A DNA stretch of 64,000 nt from CAKOTZ01 sp964489885. GTDB lineage: Bacteria > Bacillota > Clostridia > TANB77 > CAG-508. The position numbers and the translations under genes are program-made. Within the stretch, counting starts at the first letter, position 1. Each line of letters begins with the position of its first letter. Shown here piece by piece: positions 17,873 through 27,355 of the stretch. A model generated the notes under the pieces. That model saw only the letters and a program-made list of their open reading frames with translations, was not told where the DNA came from and searched no databases. Location: assembly GCA_964489885.1 (NCBI GenBank), contig CAZAZX010000006.1:1-64000 (forward strand), in the 5' to 3' direction.

Positions 17873-19054
17873 ATGAAAGTTGGAATTGCAGCATCCACAC
17901 ATCCAGGTTACAAAATTTCATTGGAAGAAGCTCTTCATTTTTCTGGAGTCGCAGCAGGTATTTGCTATATGCCAGATACACTTGATGCACTTTTCAATGA
18001 ACCAGCTGAAAAAACGATGAAACGGATTAATGCTTGCATAAAATCTGGCCATCACAGTGTTTGCGACCATGTTGTTTTGAATCTGGCATTGGAAGACATT
18101 CCTAAAATGCTTGCCATGTTTCTTAACAATGAAAAGATGTACAACACATCTGAAAAATCGGCTCGTTACACTACTATGAAGGCATCACCTGCTGAGGTGA
18201 AACTATATCAAAAATGGATTTCGATTTTTGATATGGAGATTGCAAAAGCATATCCTAACATCGGCGAAAAGAAACGCAAAAAACTGGCAATGGAAAATGC
18301 TCGTTACCTTATCAGTGTTTTTACGCCGGCGACAAGTATGTTATACTCTGTCACATTGCGTCAACTTAACCTCATCCTTTACTGGATGCATAAATACATC
18401 AAAAATGAAATCAATGATGCATTTTCTGAAAAGGTTAAGTCCATTTTCGAAGATTTCTTGTGTACTCCTGTTAGCGGAACTTCAATGCAGGTCAAGGATT
18501 TTGCAATCAATGACCTCAACGACGGCTGGAAAAATCGTTCTTTTTCTTTGATTGCCAAGAACGGCTATCGTAAAGAAGAATTCGGCGAAAACTATTGCAC
18601 TAACTATGTTGCAAGTTTTGCAGAATTGGCTCAAGCTCAACGGCACCGTACCTTGAAGTATGAATTTAGTATCATAGAGAAAAGCAAATTCAAAAGGTAC
18701 CACGTTCCTCCAATTATCAAGGATTCAGAGTTTAAAGCGGAATGGATTCATGATATGGAATCCCTCAAGGAAAACTATCCACAAGGGATGCTCGTATATG
18801 TCAACGAGCGTGGTACGTGTGAAGATTTTATCTTGAAGTGTACTGAACGTCTTTGTGGTGAAACTCAGCTTGAGATTGCAAGTCAAACTCAAAAAACTCT
18901 GAAAAAGTATATGAATTCAGTAAAGCAAAGCAATCCAAACATCTATAATCGTATGCTTCCTTATTCGCACGGAGCCCGTTGCACTTTTCCAGGATGGAGT
19001 TGCAAAAATCCATGCATTTTTGGCCCCAAGTATGCATTAAAACGAATCATTTAA
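17873..19054 (+). CDS. thyX: ThyX-like flavin-dependent thymidylate synthase, two-part
   Basis: A 393-residue ThyX-family protein, much longer than the usual ~220. ThyX makes dTMP from dUMP with FAD and methylene-tetrahydrofolate. The sequence looks like two ThyX units. The first has SGHHSVCDH (~58-66) and EKSARYT (~104-110) but no RHR. The second has QAQRHRTLKYEF with RHR at 257-259, where the family reads RHRxxSxNExS. A Cys-rich tail ends the protein. Base composition is markedly richer in GC than its neighbours. It contains two in-frame CGG codons (18023 and 18641), the latter encoding the first Arg of RHR; both follow codons ending in A. Transfer from another lineage is likely. Confidence 0.8.
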   Translation: MKVGIAASTHPGYKISLEEALHFSGVAAGICYMPDTLDALFNEPAEKTMKRINACIKSGHHSVCDHVVLNLALEDIPKMLAMFLNNEKMYNTSEKSARYTTMKASPAEVKLYQKWISIFDMEIAKAYPNIGEKKRKKLAMENARYLISVFTPATSMLYSVTLRQLNLILYWMHKYIKNEINDAFSEKVKSIFEDFLCTPVSGTSMQVKDFAINDLNDGWKNRSFSLIAKNGYRKEEFGENYCTNYVASFAELAQAQRHRTLKYEFSIIEKSKFKRYHVPPIIKDSEFKAEWIHDMESLKENYPQGMLVYVNERGTCEDFILKCTERLCGETQLEIASQTQKTLKKYMNSVKQSNPNIYNRMLPYSHGARCTFPGWSCKNPCIFGPKYALKRII

Positions 19055-19082
19055 TATGAAACGTCTTAAAAACGGCGTACAA

Positions 19083-19129
19083 AAGCAATAAACTGAGTAG
19101 TTTTTTTAAAGCTACTCAGTTTATTGCTT
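19083..19129. terminator. 18-bp perfect hairpin between thyX and the V-ATPase operon
   Basis: AAGCAATAAACTGAGTAG (19083-19100) and its exact complement (19112-19129) flank an 11-nt T-rich loop. It sits between two convergent transcripts and probably ends both, although the T run after the stem is weak. Confidence 0.65.
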
Positions 19130-19141
19130 ATTGTGAAAAAA

Positions 19142-19756
19142 CTATTTATTTTTCTTTATTACTTTTAATCTTGAAAAATCCTCTCTTTCCTTTTCTTCTA
19201 AAGCATTTTGTATTGTTTTTGCAATTTTTTCTTGTTCCGGTATTATTATATTCTGTAATGCATTAGATCTCGTTTGTACTTTTCTAATTGCAATTTCTAA
19301 TCGTCTCAAAGTATTTTCTAATTCGGCTAAATTAAATAGATATTCTTTTAACTCATTAAACTTCATAACAGTTTTGTCTAATGAAATAGTAGTTGAATAA
19401 AAATTATAATTTATATTTTTATTATCTACTTTCTGATTCCAAACTATTGAAGGAATTTCTACTCCCATTATAGTTTTATATTTTATATCAATATCATCTT
19501 CTATTGGGAAAAAGTCTACAACTTTTCTTATATTATCTATTCCCATATCCATACTTGCTTCTCTTAATTGCATATAGGCTTCTTTAAAAAAATTATTAAT
19601 TTGTTCTCTTATTTTTTTTGCCTTTTCTTCATATTCTTGTTTTTGATTCATTAAAATCAGCTTTTTATGTTCTAGCAAACTTTGACCTTGTTTTGAAAGC
19701 TTAATACTTGATTGAAGATTCATTAAATTTGTTTTTGTTGGTAAATATTCATTCAA
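19142..19756 (-). CDS. ntpD: V-type ATPase subunit D (central stalk)
   Basis: A 204-residue coiled-coil protein, the central rotor shaft of V/A-type ATPases. Long N- and C-terminal helices flank a short middle region, and the start MNEYLPTKTNLMNLQSSI fits the family. It is the last gene of the nine-gene operon, 17 nt after subunit B, and ends at the shared hairpin terminator. Confidence 0.92.
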   Translation of the reverse strand: MNEYLPTKTNLMNLQSSIKLSKQGQSLLEHKKLILMNQKQEYEEKAKKIREQINNFFKEAYMQLREASMDMGIDNIRKVVDFFPIEDDIDIKYKTIMGVEIPSIVWNQKVDNKNINYNFYSTTISLDKTVMKFNELKEYLFNLAELENTLRRLEIAIRKVQTRSNALQNIIIPEQEKIAKTIQNALEEKEREDFSRLKVIKKNK

Positions 19757-19773
19757 TTTTTGAGTGACTCCTC

Positions 19774-21111
19774 CTATTTAATTTTATCCCATTCTTCTCT
19801 TGGAAGTATTTTTAATATTTCTAAAGCTAAATCTAAACTTTCATTCATTGTTCTTCTTTCATGTGTTGATTGATTTATGAATTTTTCCTCAAATTCTTTT
19901 CCAAATTTCAAATATGTTCTATCTAATTCAGTTAAATCATTTTCTCCTAAAACTTTTTCTAGTGCACGTACTTCTTGAACTTTAGAATAAGATGAAAATA
20001 ATTGATCTGCTATTTGACCATGTTCTGCCCTTGTATATTTTTCTCCTATACCATCTTTCATCAACCTTGAAAGTGAATTTAATATATCTATTGGTGGTTC
20101 TACACCTTTTTGAAATAATTCTCTTGATAATACAATTTGTCCTTCTGTAATATATCCTGTCAAATCAGGTATTGGATGCGAAATGTCATCATTTGGCATT
20201 GTTAGAATTGGTATTTGTGTAATTGATCCTTGTCTATCTTTTAGCATACCAGCTCTTTCATATATTGATGCAAAATCACTATAAAGGTAACCTGGATATC
20301 CCTTTCTACTTGGGATTTCACCCTTTAATGCTGAAACCTCTCTTAATGCTTCTGCATACGATGTCATATCTGATAATACAACAAGGACTTGATAACCTAA
20401 ATCAAATGCTAAATATTCAGCACAAGTTAGTGCAACCTTTGGTGTTAGTATTCTCTCAATTGCTGGGTCATTTGATAAATTCTGGAAAATTGTAACTTTT
20501 GATAAAACGCCATTTTCCTTAAAACTATTTTTAAAAAATTCGGCTGTTTCATATTCAACACCCATCATACCAAACACAACAGCAAACTTTTCTGAACCAG
20601 ATATTGTTGATTCTCTTATTATCTTTTCAGTTAATTCATTATGTGATAATCCACTTCCTGAAAATATTGGTAACTTTTGTCCTCTAATTAAGGTTGTTAG
20701 TACATCTATTGTTGATATACCTGTTTCAATATAATTTCTTGGATACTTTCTTGAAACTGGATTCATAGGACTTCCATTTATATCTCTTTCTATATTAGTA
20801 TTTAATTCACCTAAACCATCTATTGGTTTTCCTGTTCCATCAAATACTCTTCCTAACATTTTCTCAGATAATTTAAGTGTTAATGGTTTACCTCTTAAAA
20901 CAGTTTTTGTTGCTTGCAATTTAATTTCATTACTACCTTCATATACTTGAATAGCAGTTACTTTATCATCAAGAACAATTACATTTCCTATTCTTTTTTC
21001 TCCATTATCTAAAAAAATTTCAACTTGCTCATTAAATCCTAATTCTTTAGGGGTTTTTAAAAATACTAAAGGTCCATTAATTTGTTCAAGTCCTATATAT
21101 TCTGTTCTCAA
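19774..21111 (-). CDS. ntpB: V-type ATPase subunit B (non-catalytic)
   Basis: A 445-residue non-catalytic subunit of the V1 hexamer. It is clearly ATPase-fold (LGRVFDGTGKPIDG, YLYSDFASIYERAG, SSLSRLMKDGIGEKYTR-type C-terminal helices). A normal P-loop is replaced by LPIFSGSGLSHNEL, as expected for B. Full length. It lies between A and D in the operon, with 22 nt separating it from A. Confidence 0.95.
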   Translation of the reverse strand: MRTEYIGLEQINGPLVFLKTPKELGFNEQVEIFLDNGEKRIGNVIVLDDKVTAIQVYEGSNEIKLQATKTVLRGKPLTLKLSEKMLGRVFDGTGKPIDGLGELNTNIERDINGSPMNPVSRKYPRNYIETGISTIDVLTTLIRGQKLPIFSGSGLSHNELTEKIIRESTISGSEKFAVVFGMMGVEYETAEFFKNSFKENGVLSKVTIFQNLSNDPAIERILTPKVALTCAEYLAFDLGYQVLVVLSDMTSYAEALREVSALKGEIPSRKGYPGYLYSDFASIYERAGMLKDRQGSITQIPILTMPNDDISHPIPDLTGYITEGQIVLSRELFQKGVEPPIDILNSLSRLMKDGIGEKYTRAEHGQIADQLFSSYSKVQEVRALEKVLGENDLTELDRTYLKFGKEFEEKFINQSTHERRTMNESLDLALEILKILPREEWDKIK

Positions 21112-21133
21112 GTTTATACCTCCTCTTAAAAGT

Positions 21134-22907
21134 TTAAATATGTTGTTCGTATTCTCGTTCTAATTTTTTTAACCCATCTTTATACTTTTTATTTAACTCA
21201 TTAAATTTACCTATGTCATCATTTTTTATATTGTATTTTAGTTTTTTATATTCATCGAAATAACCAAGTTCTTTTATTCTTGAAAATGGAATTCCCTTAT
21301 TTACAAGCTTCAAAGATCTTTCATATAGTAAAACTAAAGTATTCATTAATTCATACTGTTTTCCGAATTGGAACAGATGTGTCAACATCATTTATTGCAC
21401 TTTGTTGTAAAAAGCCAAAACGAATTCCCTGGCATGCTTCTAATAACAACTTTTTACTATCCTGTAATACATCTTTTCCAACAACTTTTGAAATTTCTAA
21501 TAGGCTGTTTTCTTCTTCAAGCATTTTTATGATTTTCTTTCTTGTTTCAAAAAAATTAGTATTAACGTGTAAGGTATACCAATCTTCAAGCCTTTGAGCA
21601 TATTCACTATAACTTAAATTCCAATTTACTGCTGGGTAATGTCTTGAATATGCTAAATTTCTATCAAGTCCCCAAAAAGTATGCACAAATCTTCTAGTAT
21701 TTTGTGTTACTGGTTCTGAAAAATCTGAACCCTGTGGCGATACTGCACCTATTATTGTTACAGAACCTTTTGTCCCATTATAATTTTCAACAAGCCCTGC
21801 TCTTCCATAAAATTCAGAAAGTCTTGATGGCAAATATGATGGAAATCCTTCTTCTGCTGGCATTTCTTCTAGTCTTCCAGAAATCTCACGTAGTGCCTCC
21901 GCCCAACGTGAAGTTGAATCTGCCATTATTGCAACATGATATCCCATTTCTCTATAATATTCTGCTATAGTTATTCCTGTATATATTGACATTTCCCTTG
22001 CCGCAACTGGCATATTTGATGTATTTGCAATTAATATAGTTCTTTCCATCAACGGCTTTCCTGTTCTAGGGTCTATAAGTTTTGGAAAATCTTCTAAAAC
22101 TTCTGTCATTTCATTTCCTCTTTCACCACAACCTATATAAACTATAATATCCGCATCTGACCACTTTGCAAGTTGGTGTTGTAGCATAGTTTTACCAGTA
22201 CCAAAGCCACCAGGTAAAGCGGCAGTTCCACCTTTTGCTATTGGAAATATTGAATCTACTATTCTTTGTCCAGTCAACAATGGTTCTTTTGAAACAAGTC
22301 TTGCCTTATAATCTCTCATTTTTCTAACAGGCCATTTATGTTCCATTGTTACTTTTTCTTCTTCTCCCTCTTCATTTTTCACAACCGCAATAACTTGATT
22401 TACTGTATATTCCCCCTTAGGCATTATTTGCACAATTTCAGCTTCATTAATTCCTTGATACATTACTTTGTGAACAATAGAGCTTGTCTCTTGTATTTCT
22501 CCTAAAATTGAACTTTTTTGTACTTTTTGTCCAACCTTAACACTTGGATTAAATGTCCATTTTTTTGATTGATTTAGTGCAGAAATTTGACTTCCTTTTT
22601 TTATAAAATTTCCTTCTTTTTTTTCTAAGTCATATAAGGGTCTTTGTATTCCATCATAAACATTCCCAATAATTCCAGGACCTAATGTTAAACATAATGG
22701 TGCACCAGTACCTTCTACTTTTTCTCCTATTTTAAGACCAGTCGTTTCCTCGTAAACCTGTATTGTTGCAGAATCTCCATTTAATTCAATTACTTCTCCC
22801 ATCAAATTAACTTCTCCAACAAAAACAACTTCGTGCATTCCAAAATCAGCCTTGCCTTTTGCAACCACAACTGGACCATTTACTTTTGAAATATATTTAT
22901 ATTGCAT
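21134..22907 (-). CDS. ntpA: V-type ATPase subunit A (catalytic), +1 shift near the C terminus
   Basis: The catalytic subunit of the V1 head hydrolyses or makes ATP, coupled to rotation. The N-terminal barrel, bulge domain, P-loop GGFGTGKT (233-240) and SRWAEALREISGRLEEMPAEEG are intact. The zero frame stops at 21351, giving 518 residues without the C-terminal helical bundle. At codon 515 the zero frame reads ATT CGG. Skipping the C at 21365 reads Ile-Gly-Lys-Gln-Tyr-Glu-Leu-Met and continues to 21134 as a helical bundle, giving 590 residues, the usual length. The rest of the operon is intact, so the frame change is very unlikely to be decay. Confidence 0.93.
21362..21368 (-). other. putative +1 frameshift site 2: ATT CGG A
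   Basis: On the minus strand CGG is at 21365-21363 after ATT. Skipping the C at 21365 gives GGA (Gly) at 21364-21362 and the missing C-terminal 76 residues of subunit A. It is the only in-frame CGG in the gene. Confidence 0.8.
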
Positions 22908-22929
22908 TTTTTCACTTCCTTACAATTAA

Positions 22930-23511
22930 CTATCTATTTACTTGTTCTTCAATTCCAAGTTTTAAAGTATTATCTATAAATATATTTGCCTCCCTATTAA
23001 AACATCTGCATCCGCCAATATTTTCATCATCAATTATTTCTATAATAATTCCTTGATATATTTTAGATAATCTATCTTGAAATTTATTTTTGTCTCTATC
23101 TGTTAAATATAAGGTTATATTATTCAAATTTGTTTTATCAGCATTTATCTTTTTCATTGTTGAATCAATATTTTTAAATAAATATTTTTCATATTCTGAA
23201 CCATTTGCAAAATCTTCAACCTTTTTTTTAAGACTTAATTTAAAATCTTTTTTTATTTCTTCTTGTCTTTGGATAACTTTTTGTTTTGCTTCTGTTTCTA
23301 ACAAATAGCAATTTGCATGAAATTCTTTTTCGAGATTTTTAAGGCTCCTATTAAATTTAATTTCTTGTTTTTCATAATATTCTTTTAATTCTTCTGAAAC
23401 TTGAGAATCTATTTGTTCTTTTATTTTTAATTGTAAGTCTTCAGCATCTTTTTTGGCTTGATTTATGCAATCATATTTAAATTTAGCTAATTTTTCATTT
23501 ACTGAACTCAT
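22930..23511 (-). CDS. ntpE: V-type ATPase subunit E (peripheral stalk)
   Basis: A 193-residue protein with a long charged N-terminal helix (~1-100) and a compact C-terminal domain, the pattern of subunit E, which forms the peripheral stalk with the H/G-like subunit. It lies between F and A. GGCRCFNREANIFIDNTL near the C terminus matches the usual GG-containing end region. Confidence 0.85.
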   Translation of the reverse strand: MSSVNEKLAKFKYDCINQAKKDAEDLQLKIKEQIDSQVSEELKEYYEKQEIKFNRSLKNLEKEFHANCYLLETEAKQKVIQRQEEIKKDFKLSLKKKVEDFANGSEYEKYLFKNIDSTMKKINADKTNLNNITLYLTDRDKNKFQDRLSKIYQGIIIEIIDDENIGGCRCFNREANIFIDNTLKLGIEEQVNR

Positions 23512-23528
23512 TTAATAATTATCCCTTT

Positions 23529-23772
23529 CTATGAATTAGGTATTTTAATAATCAAAGGTAGATTGTTCTTTTCCTGTATTTTTAGAATTTCTTGTTCAAT
23601 CATTTTATATATTGTTTCTGTAATGCCTAAAATACCAATTGATTTATCTTCAAGTATTTCATTAATTTTGTCTAAAATTTCTTCTTTTTCTGTAATAATT
23701 GAATATTCAATTCCAGCAGTTCTTAAGCCGAACTGCTGTATCGACACTATCACTAATACAATACATTTTCAT
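23529..23772 (-). CDS. ntpG: V-type ATPase subunit F, +1 shift at codon 15
   Basis: A small rotor subunit of V/A-type ATPases. The zero frame from ATG 23772 reads MKMYCISDSVDTAV, a normal family start, then CGG and a stop seven codons later. Skipping the C at 23730 reads GLRTAGIEYSII, the conserved GxRLAGIE-type segment, and continues to the stop at 23529, ending LPLIIKIPNS as the family does. Product 80 residues. Without the shift no start with a ribosome binding site gives the N-terminal strand; AAAGGGA precedes the ATG at 23772. It lies between K and E in the operon. Confidence 0.9.
23727..23733 (-). other. putative +1 frameshift site 3: GTT CGG C
   Basis: On the minus strand CGG is at 23730-23728 after GTT. 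Skipping the C at 23730 gives GGC (Gly) at 23729-23727 in frame with the rest of subunit F. Confidence 0.8.
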
Positions 23773-23787
23773 TAAATCAAATCCCTT

Positions 23788-24240
23788 TTAAATTTTATTT
23801 AATATCATAATAGAAATAATCAAACCATAAATTGCAATACCTTCTGCAAGTCCAGCAAAAATAATTGTTTTACCAAGCAATTTTGGATTCTCACTAATTG
23901 CGCCAACTGCACTAGCACCAACAGTTGCAACAGCTATACCTGCACCAATACAAGCTAATCCTGTTGCTAAGGCTACTGCTATTAGCCCTAAACCATTTGA
24001 TTTATTTTCCCCTTCATTTGTTGTATTTGTAGTTTGAGGTACTGTAGCTTGCTGTGCTACACTTGAACTTTCACTTACATTTTCATTTTCAACAACATTT
24101 GAAGCAACATTTTCGGTATTAGTTGTATTATTTGCTATTTTGTTACCCTTTGTTGTAGTATTTGAAGCAAAAACTGCTGATGCACTTGCCCCTATTATTA
24201 AAGTGATAATTAATAAAAATTTAAAAATATTTTTTTTCAT
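23788..24240 (-). CDS. ntpK: V-type ATPase subunit K (c-ring) with signal peptide and linker
   Basis: A 150-residue proteolipid. The C-terminal half is a two-helix hairpin (~84-106 and ~124-148) with the ion-binding Glu133 in AGLAEGIAIYG. Only one hairpin is present, unlike the four-helix NtpK of Enterococcus. Unusually, the hairpin is preceded by a signal peptide (1-25, cut near VFA/SN) and a ~55-residue Thr/Asn/Ser/Val linker. The Na+ signature residues of well-known Na+ rings (Gln in helix 1, Ser after the Glu) appear as Val and Gly, which hints at H+ coupling (inference). Confidence 0.9.
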   Translation of the reverse strand: MKKNIFKFLLIITLIIGASASAVFASNTTTKGNKIANNTTNTENVASNVVENENVSESSSVAQQATVPQTTNTTNEGENKSNGLGLIAVALATGLACIGAGIAVATVGASAVGAISENPKLLGKTIIFAGLAEGIAIYGLIISIMILNKI

Positions 24241-24264
24241 TTCGTTTTCCTTTCTCTTTTGAAA

Positions 24265-26145
24265 TTATTTTATTTCGATTGGTTCATATTCTTTACCGTC
24301 CCCTGAATAGAAACGACTGAATAATTCATAATATTCAAGCCTTAACACTTGAATTGAAACTATTAATCCTTCTAATGCAATAATTATTGCATTACCAATA
24401 ATTAAAACTGCTAAGCTTCCACTTGCACTAACCATATCAGCTAAAATATAAACTGCCATACTAAGCCCCACGTGGTTTATTGCAAATGCAGCCAAACGTA
24501 CGAATGAAATAGTATTGCTTATAAATGACAATATCATTTCAAACATTTCAAAAAATTTCTCAACAAAAGAAACATTTTCGACCTTTTTCTTTTTGTTAAT
24601 CCAGTTTGATATTCTTTCTTCAAAGAAAATTAATATTAAAGGAATTACAATTACTATAAAGGCAATTCCACCTGTCAATATCCATTTTCCTTTTAACATA
24701 AATATTCCAAGTGTAATTAATACTGCTAAATAAAATATAATTCCAGCAATTCCATTTGAATCAAAGAATATTTTCGATATATTTTTATTTCGTATTTGAT
24801 TAATAATATTTAAAACCATTGCAATTAAAATTAATATTGCACCAAAAGAAATTCCAGCTATTAACATTGTTTGTATATTATCCATTGGTCTTATTAAAAG
24901 TTGTGGTATTATATTTTCACTTCCAAATACGCTACCATACAAGACTCCAAATATCATAGAAGAAATTCCACCAGCACTTAATATTGGTCCTAATTTACTT
25001 TTTTTCTTTGATAAAACTAAGCCCAAAAGTAAAAATATAAAACCATGTCCAACATCTCCAAACATGAATCCAAACATTAAAAATGCTGTTATTGCTACAA
25101 AAACTGTAGGGTCTAGCTCTGTATAATTTGGAAGTCCATACATTTCTACTAAATATTCAAATGGTTTAAATATTCTATTATTTTTCAAATGTGTTGGTGC
25201 CACACTTGCAACTTCATCATTTAGTTTTACAACATATTCTAAAGTATCATCTTTTTCAAGTTCTGGTATCATTTTTTCTAGATTTTCAAGTGGTAGCCAA
25301 CCTACTATATAAAAATATCCTTTTGCATCATGTGCCATATAACGTTTAACTGTATTTATTTTTGAATATAATTCCAATTCTTTCTTAATAGTAGGTAGCT
25401 CAATTACAATCTCTTTTATTAAATCTTCAAGTTTTAGTTTGTTCTCATTTATTTTACATTCTAATTCTTTTTTTTCATTTTTTAATCTTTCTATAGCATC
25501 CAGCGGTTTTCCTACAATTTCTGATGGAATCCAATTTCGCTCAAATTTTGCTATATTGAAAAAGCTATCTACCTGTTTACTTAAATTTTCTGTTGTTAAG
25601 TATAGAATCCAAAGATAGTCTTCATCCTCACCAAACTCAAATACTATAGCATCTATATCGTCTATTTCAGACTTTATTTTTTCATAGTTATCTTTTAAAA
25701 TTCTTCCATATCTAAAACGCATATATTTCAAGCTATACAAGTCTTCTAAATTTATATTTAAATCCTTTAAATATGTTACCATTTTAATTTGATTTTCTAG
25801 TTCAGTTTTTCTTTTTTCATCTTCATCAATCAATTGCTTGATTGAATTTATATTTGTTTTTATAACATCAATTTTATTTTTTATATCGTCTAGTGTATCC
25901 AGTAAATTATCCTCAGAATTTCTTTCACATTTAATGCCAAGTTGCTTTTCTATCTCTTGACAATCCTTTTGTATCTCTCTTGGTGTATTGTCATAATTAA
26001 AATATGACAACCTCCATCCTTTTTCAAATACTTTAATGGCGTTCTCTGGTTGCAATCCGCTTTCAAGCAAGTATTGTAAAATAAAGGAGTTGATGTTTTC
26101 CTCTTTTCCAACAACACTTAGCAATCTCATTTTCTCTATTGCCAT
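24265..26145 (-). CDS. ntpI: V-type ATPase subunit I (a-type stator)
   Basis: A 626-residue membrane stator subunit. The N-terminal half (1-~330) is soluble with coiled coils. About seven membrane helices follow. The helix FVRLAAFAINHVGLS carries the conserved half-channel Arg550. Another conserved stretch, ALEGLIVSIQVLRLEYYE (~590-607), is close to the C terminus. Length and order are typical. It lies between C and K in the operon. Confidence 0.95.
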   Translation of the reverse strand: MAIEKMRLLSVVGKEENINSFILQYLLESGLQPENAIKVFEKGWRLSYFNYDNTPREIQKDCQEIEKQLGIKCERNSEDNLLDTLDDIKNKIDVIKTNINSIKQLIDEDEKRKTELENQIKMVTYLKDLNINLEDLYSLKYMRFRYGRILKDNYEKIKSEIDDIDAIVFEFGEDEDYLWILYLTTENLSKQVDSFFNIAKFERNWIPSEIVGKPLDAIERLKNEKKELECKINENKLKLEDLIKEIVIELPTIKKELELYSKINTVKRYMAHDAKGYFYIVGWLPLENLEKMIPELEKDDTLEYVVKLNDEVASVAPTHLKNNRIFKPFEYLVEMYGLPNYTELDPTVFVAITAFLMFGFMFGDVGHGFIFLLLGLVLSKKKSKLGPILSAGGISSMIFGVLYGSVFGSENIIPQLLIRPMDNIQTMLIAGISFGAILILIAMVLNIINQIRNKNISKIFFDSNGIAGIIFYLAVLITLGIFMLKGKWILTGGIAFIVIVIPLILIFFEERISNWINKKKKVENVSFVEKFFEMFEMILSFISNTISFVRLAAFAINHVGLSMAVYILADMVSASGSLAVLIIGNAIIIALEGLIVSIQVLRLEYYELFSRFYSGDGKEYEPIEIK

Positions 26146-26165
26146 TTATATTTTTTCCTCCTCTT

Positions 26166-26993
26166 TTATTCTCCAATTAATTTCTTTTGTATTGTATTTG
26201 TATCTACTTTATATCTTATGCCCTCTATTATTGTGATTATATTCTTTATTTGTATTTGTCTAAGTTCTATATATGAAATTATCATCGTTAGGCTAAATGA
26301 TTTTGTCTTAAAATAATTTATATATAGTCTATATAAGTAGTTTTGTATTTCTGTTTCCATTTTTTCTTCTTCGAGTGTAAATTCTTGATATATAGTTTTA
26401 GAAATAATATCTTCTGGTGGAAGCTGACTATTGTTAAGCTTGTCCAAAATTTCACTCGAAAGTTTATAATGAATAGGAATTGGTATGTTTTGTTCTTGTT
26501 TATCTTCAAATTTATAATATTTCTTTGCACGGAAAGTCCATAATATATTATATAAATCTATTTGTTTTCCAATTATATCTATTAAAGCCTTGTCTTTATA
26601 TTTTTCTGCTTTTTTATATAATTTTGAAAAATACTGCCTATAAAACTCATTTTGTTCATTTGTATATTCCAATTTTATTAAGCTTCCATTTGTATACTTT
26701 AATCTAAATTTATCTATATAAATATCTAACATTTCTTTGCCTTTTTTGTTAAGCAATGGATATATTTTTTGTATATCAAGAACAAGTATAAGATATAATT
26801 GTCTTTCTATTTCTTCTCTTGTTGAATTATCATCTATATTATCAATATTATTTAGCTTTGACTTTAGTATAATTAATGCCTCTTTTATAGTTTCCTGCTT
26901 TTCTAACTCTTCATAGTCATTCTTGTTTAGAAAGTTTGAATACATACCTTTTACCTTTGCATTTATATTTGCAAATTTAAAATTATTCAGCAA
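26166..26993 (-). CDS. ntpC: V-type ATPase subunit C (d-like)
   Basis: A 275-residue, mostly helical protein beginning MLNNFKFANINAKVKGMYSNFL. The start, the operon position before subunit I and the helical periodicity fit subunit C/d, which connects the rotor shaft to the membrane ring. It is shorter than the common ~330 residues. Assigned mainly from context and from the N-terminal ANxKVKxM pattern. Confidence 0.82.
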   Translation of the reverse strand: MLNNFKFANINAKVKGMYSNFLNKNDYEELEKQETIKEALIILKSKLNNIDNIDDNSTREEIERQLYLILVLDIQKIYPLLNKKGKEMLDIYIDKFRLKYTNGSLIKLEYTNEQNEFYRQYFSKLYKKAEKYKDKALIDIIGKQIDLYNILWTFRAKKYYKFEDKQEQNIPIPIHYKLSSEILDKLNNSQLPPEDIISKTIYQEFTLEEEKMETEIQNYLYRLYINYFKTKSFSLTMIISYIELRQIQIKNIITIIEGIRYKVDTNTIQKKLIGE

Positions 26994-27007
26994 TGTTTCA
27001 CCTTCCT

Positions 27008-27319
27008 TTAAACTTCAATTATCTTGTAAAAAGAAGCTTGTAATATTAAATCTTTTTCTCTTATATAGTTTTCTTCTAAAACATCTATAGCTACTGACAT
27101 TCTAGAATTAATTTTTTGGCTTTCCTTTTTTAATTCATATTCGTATTCTTTTCTTTTTTCGTTTAAAACTTTTTCAACTTCAGTTTTTACTTTTTCTTTT
27201 TTTGCTTCTATTTCTTTTTCTATATATGTTTCTATATTTTGTTGTTTATATTCAACTTCAGAAATTATTTTTTTTGCCTGATTATCAATATCTATAATTT
27301 CATTAATAATATTTTCCAA
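27008..27319 (-). CDS. ntpF: V-type ATPase subunit H/G-like stalk protein
   Basis: A 103-residue protein, almost wholly Lys/Glu-rich coiled coil. It opens the V-ATPase operon, as the peripheral-stalk partner of subunit E does in other Clostridia. Start TTG at 27319 with AAAGGAG upstream. The assignment rests on position and coiled-coil character, since sequence conservation in this subunit is low. Confidence 0.75.
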   Translation of the reverse strand: MENIINEIIDIDNQAKKIISEVEYKQQNIETYIEKEIEAKKEKVKTEVEKVLNEKRKEYEYELKKESQKINSRMSVAIDVLEENYIREKDLILQASFYKIIEV

Positions 27320-27355
27320 AATAATCTCCTTTCGCAGTAATAATTTTTCATATTA

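Noticed and set aside
23529..23753. Subunit F starting at an ATG-like codon in the second frame (23753)
   Set aside because: That start has no ribosome binding site and removes the conserved N-terminal strand, which is present in the upstream frame behind AAAGGGA.
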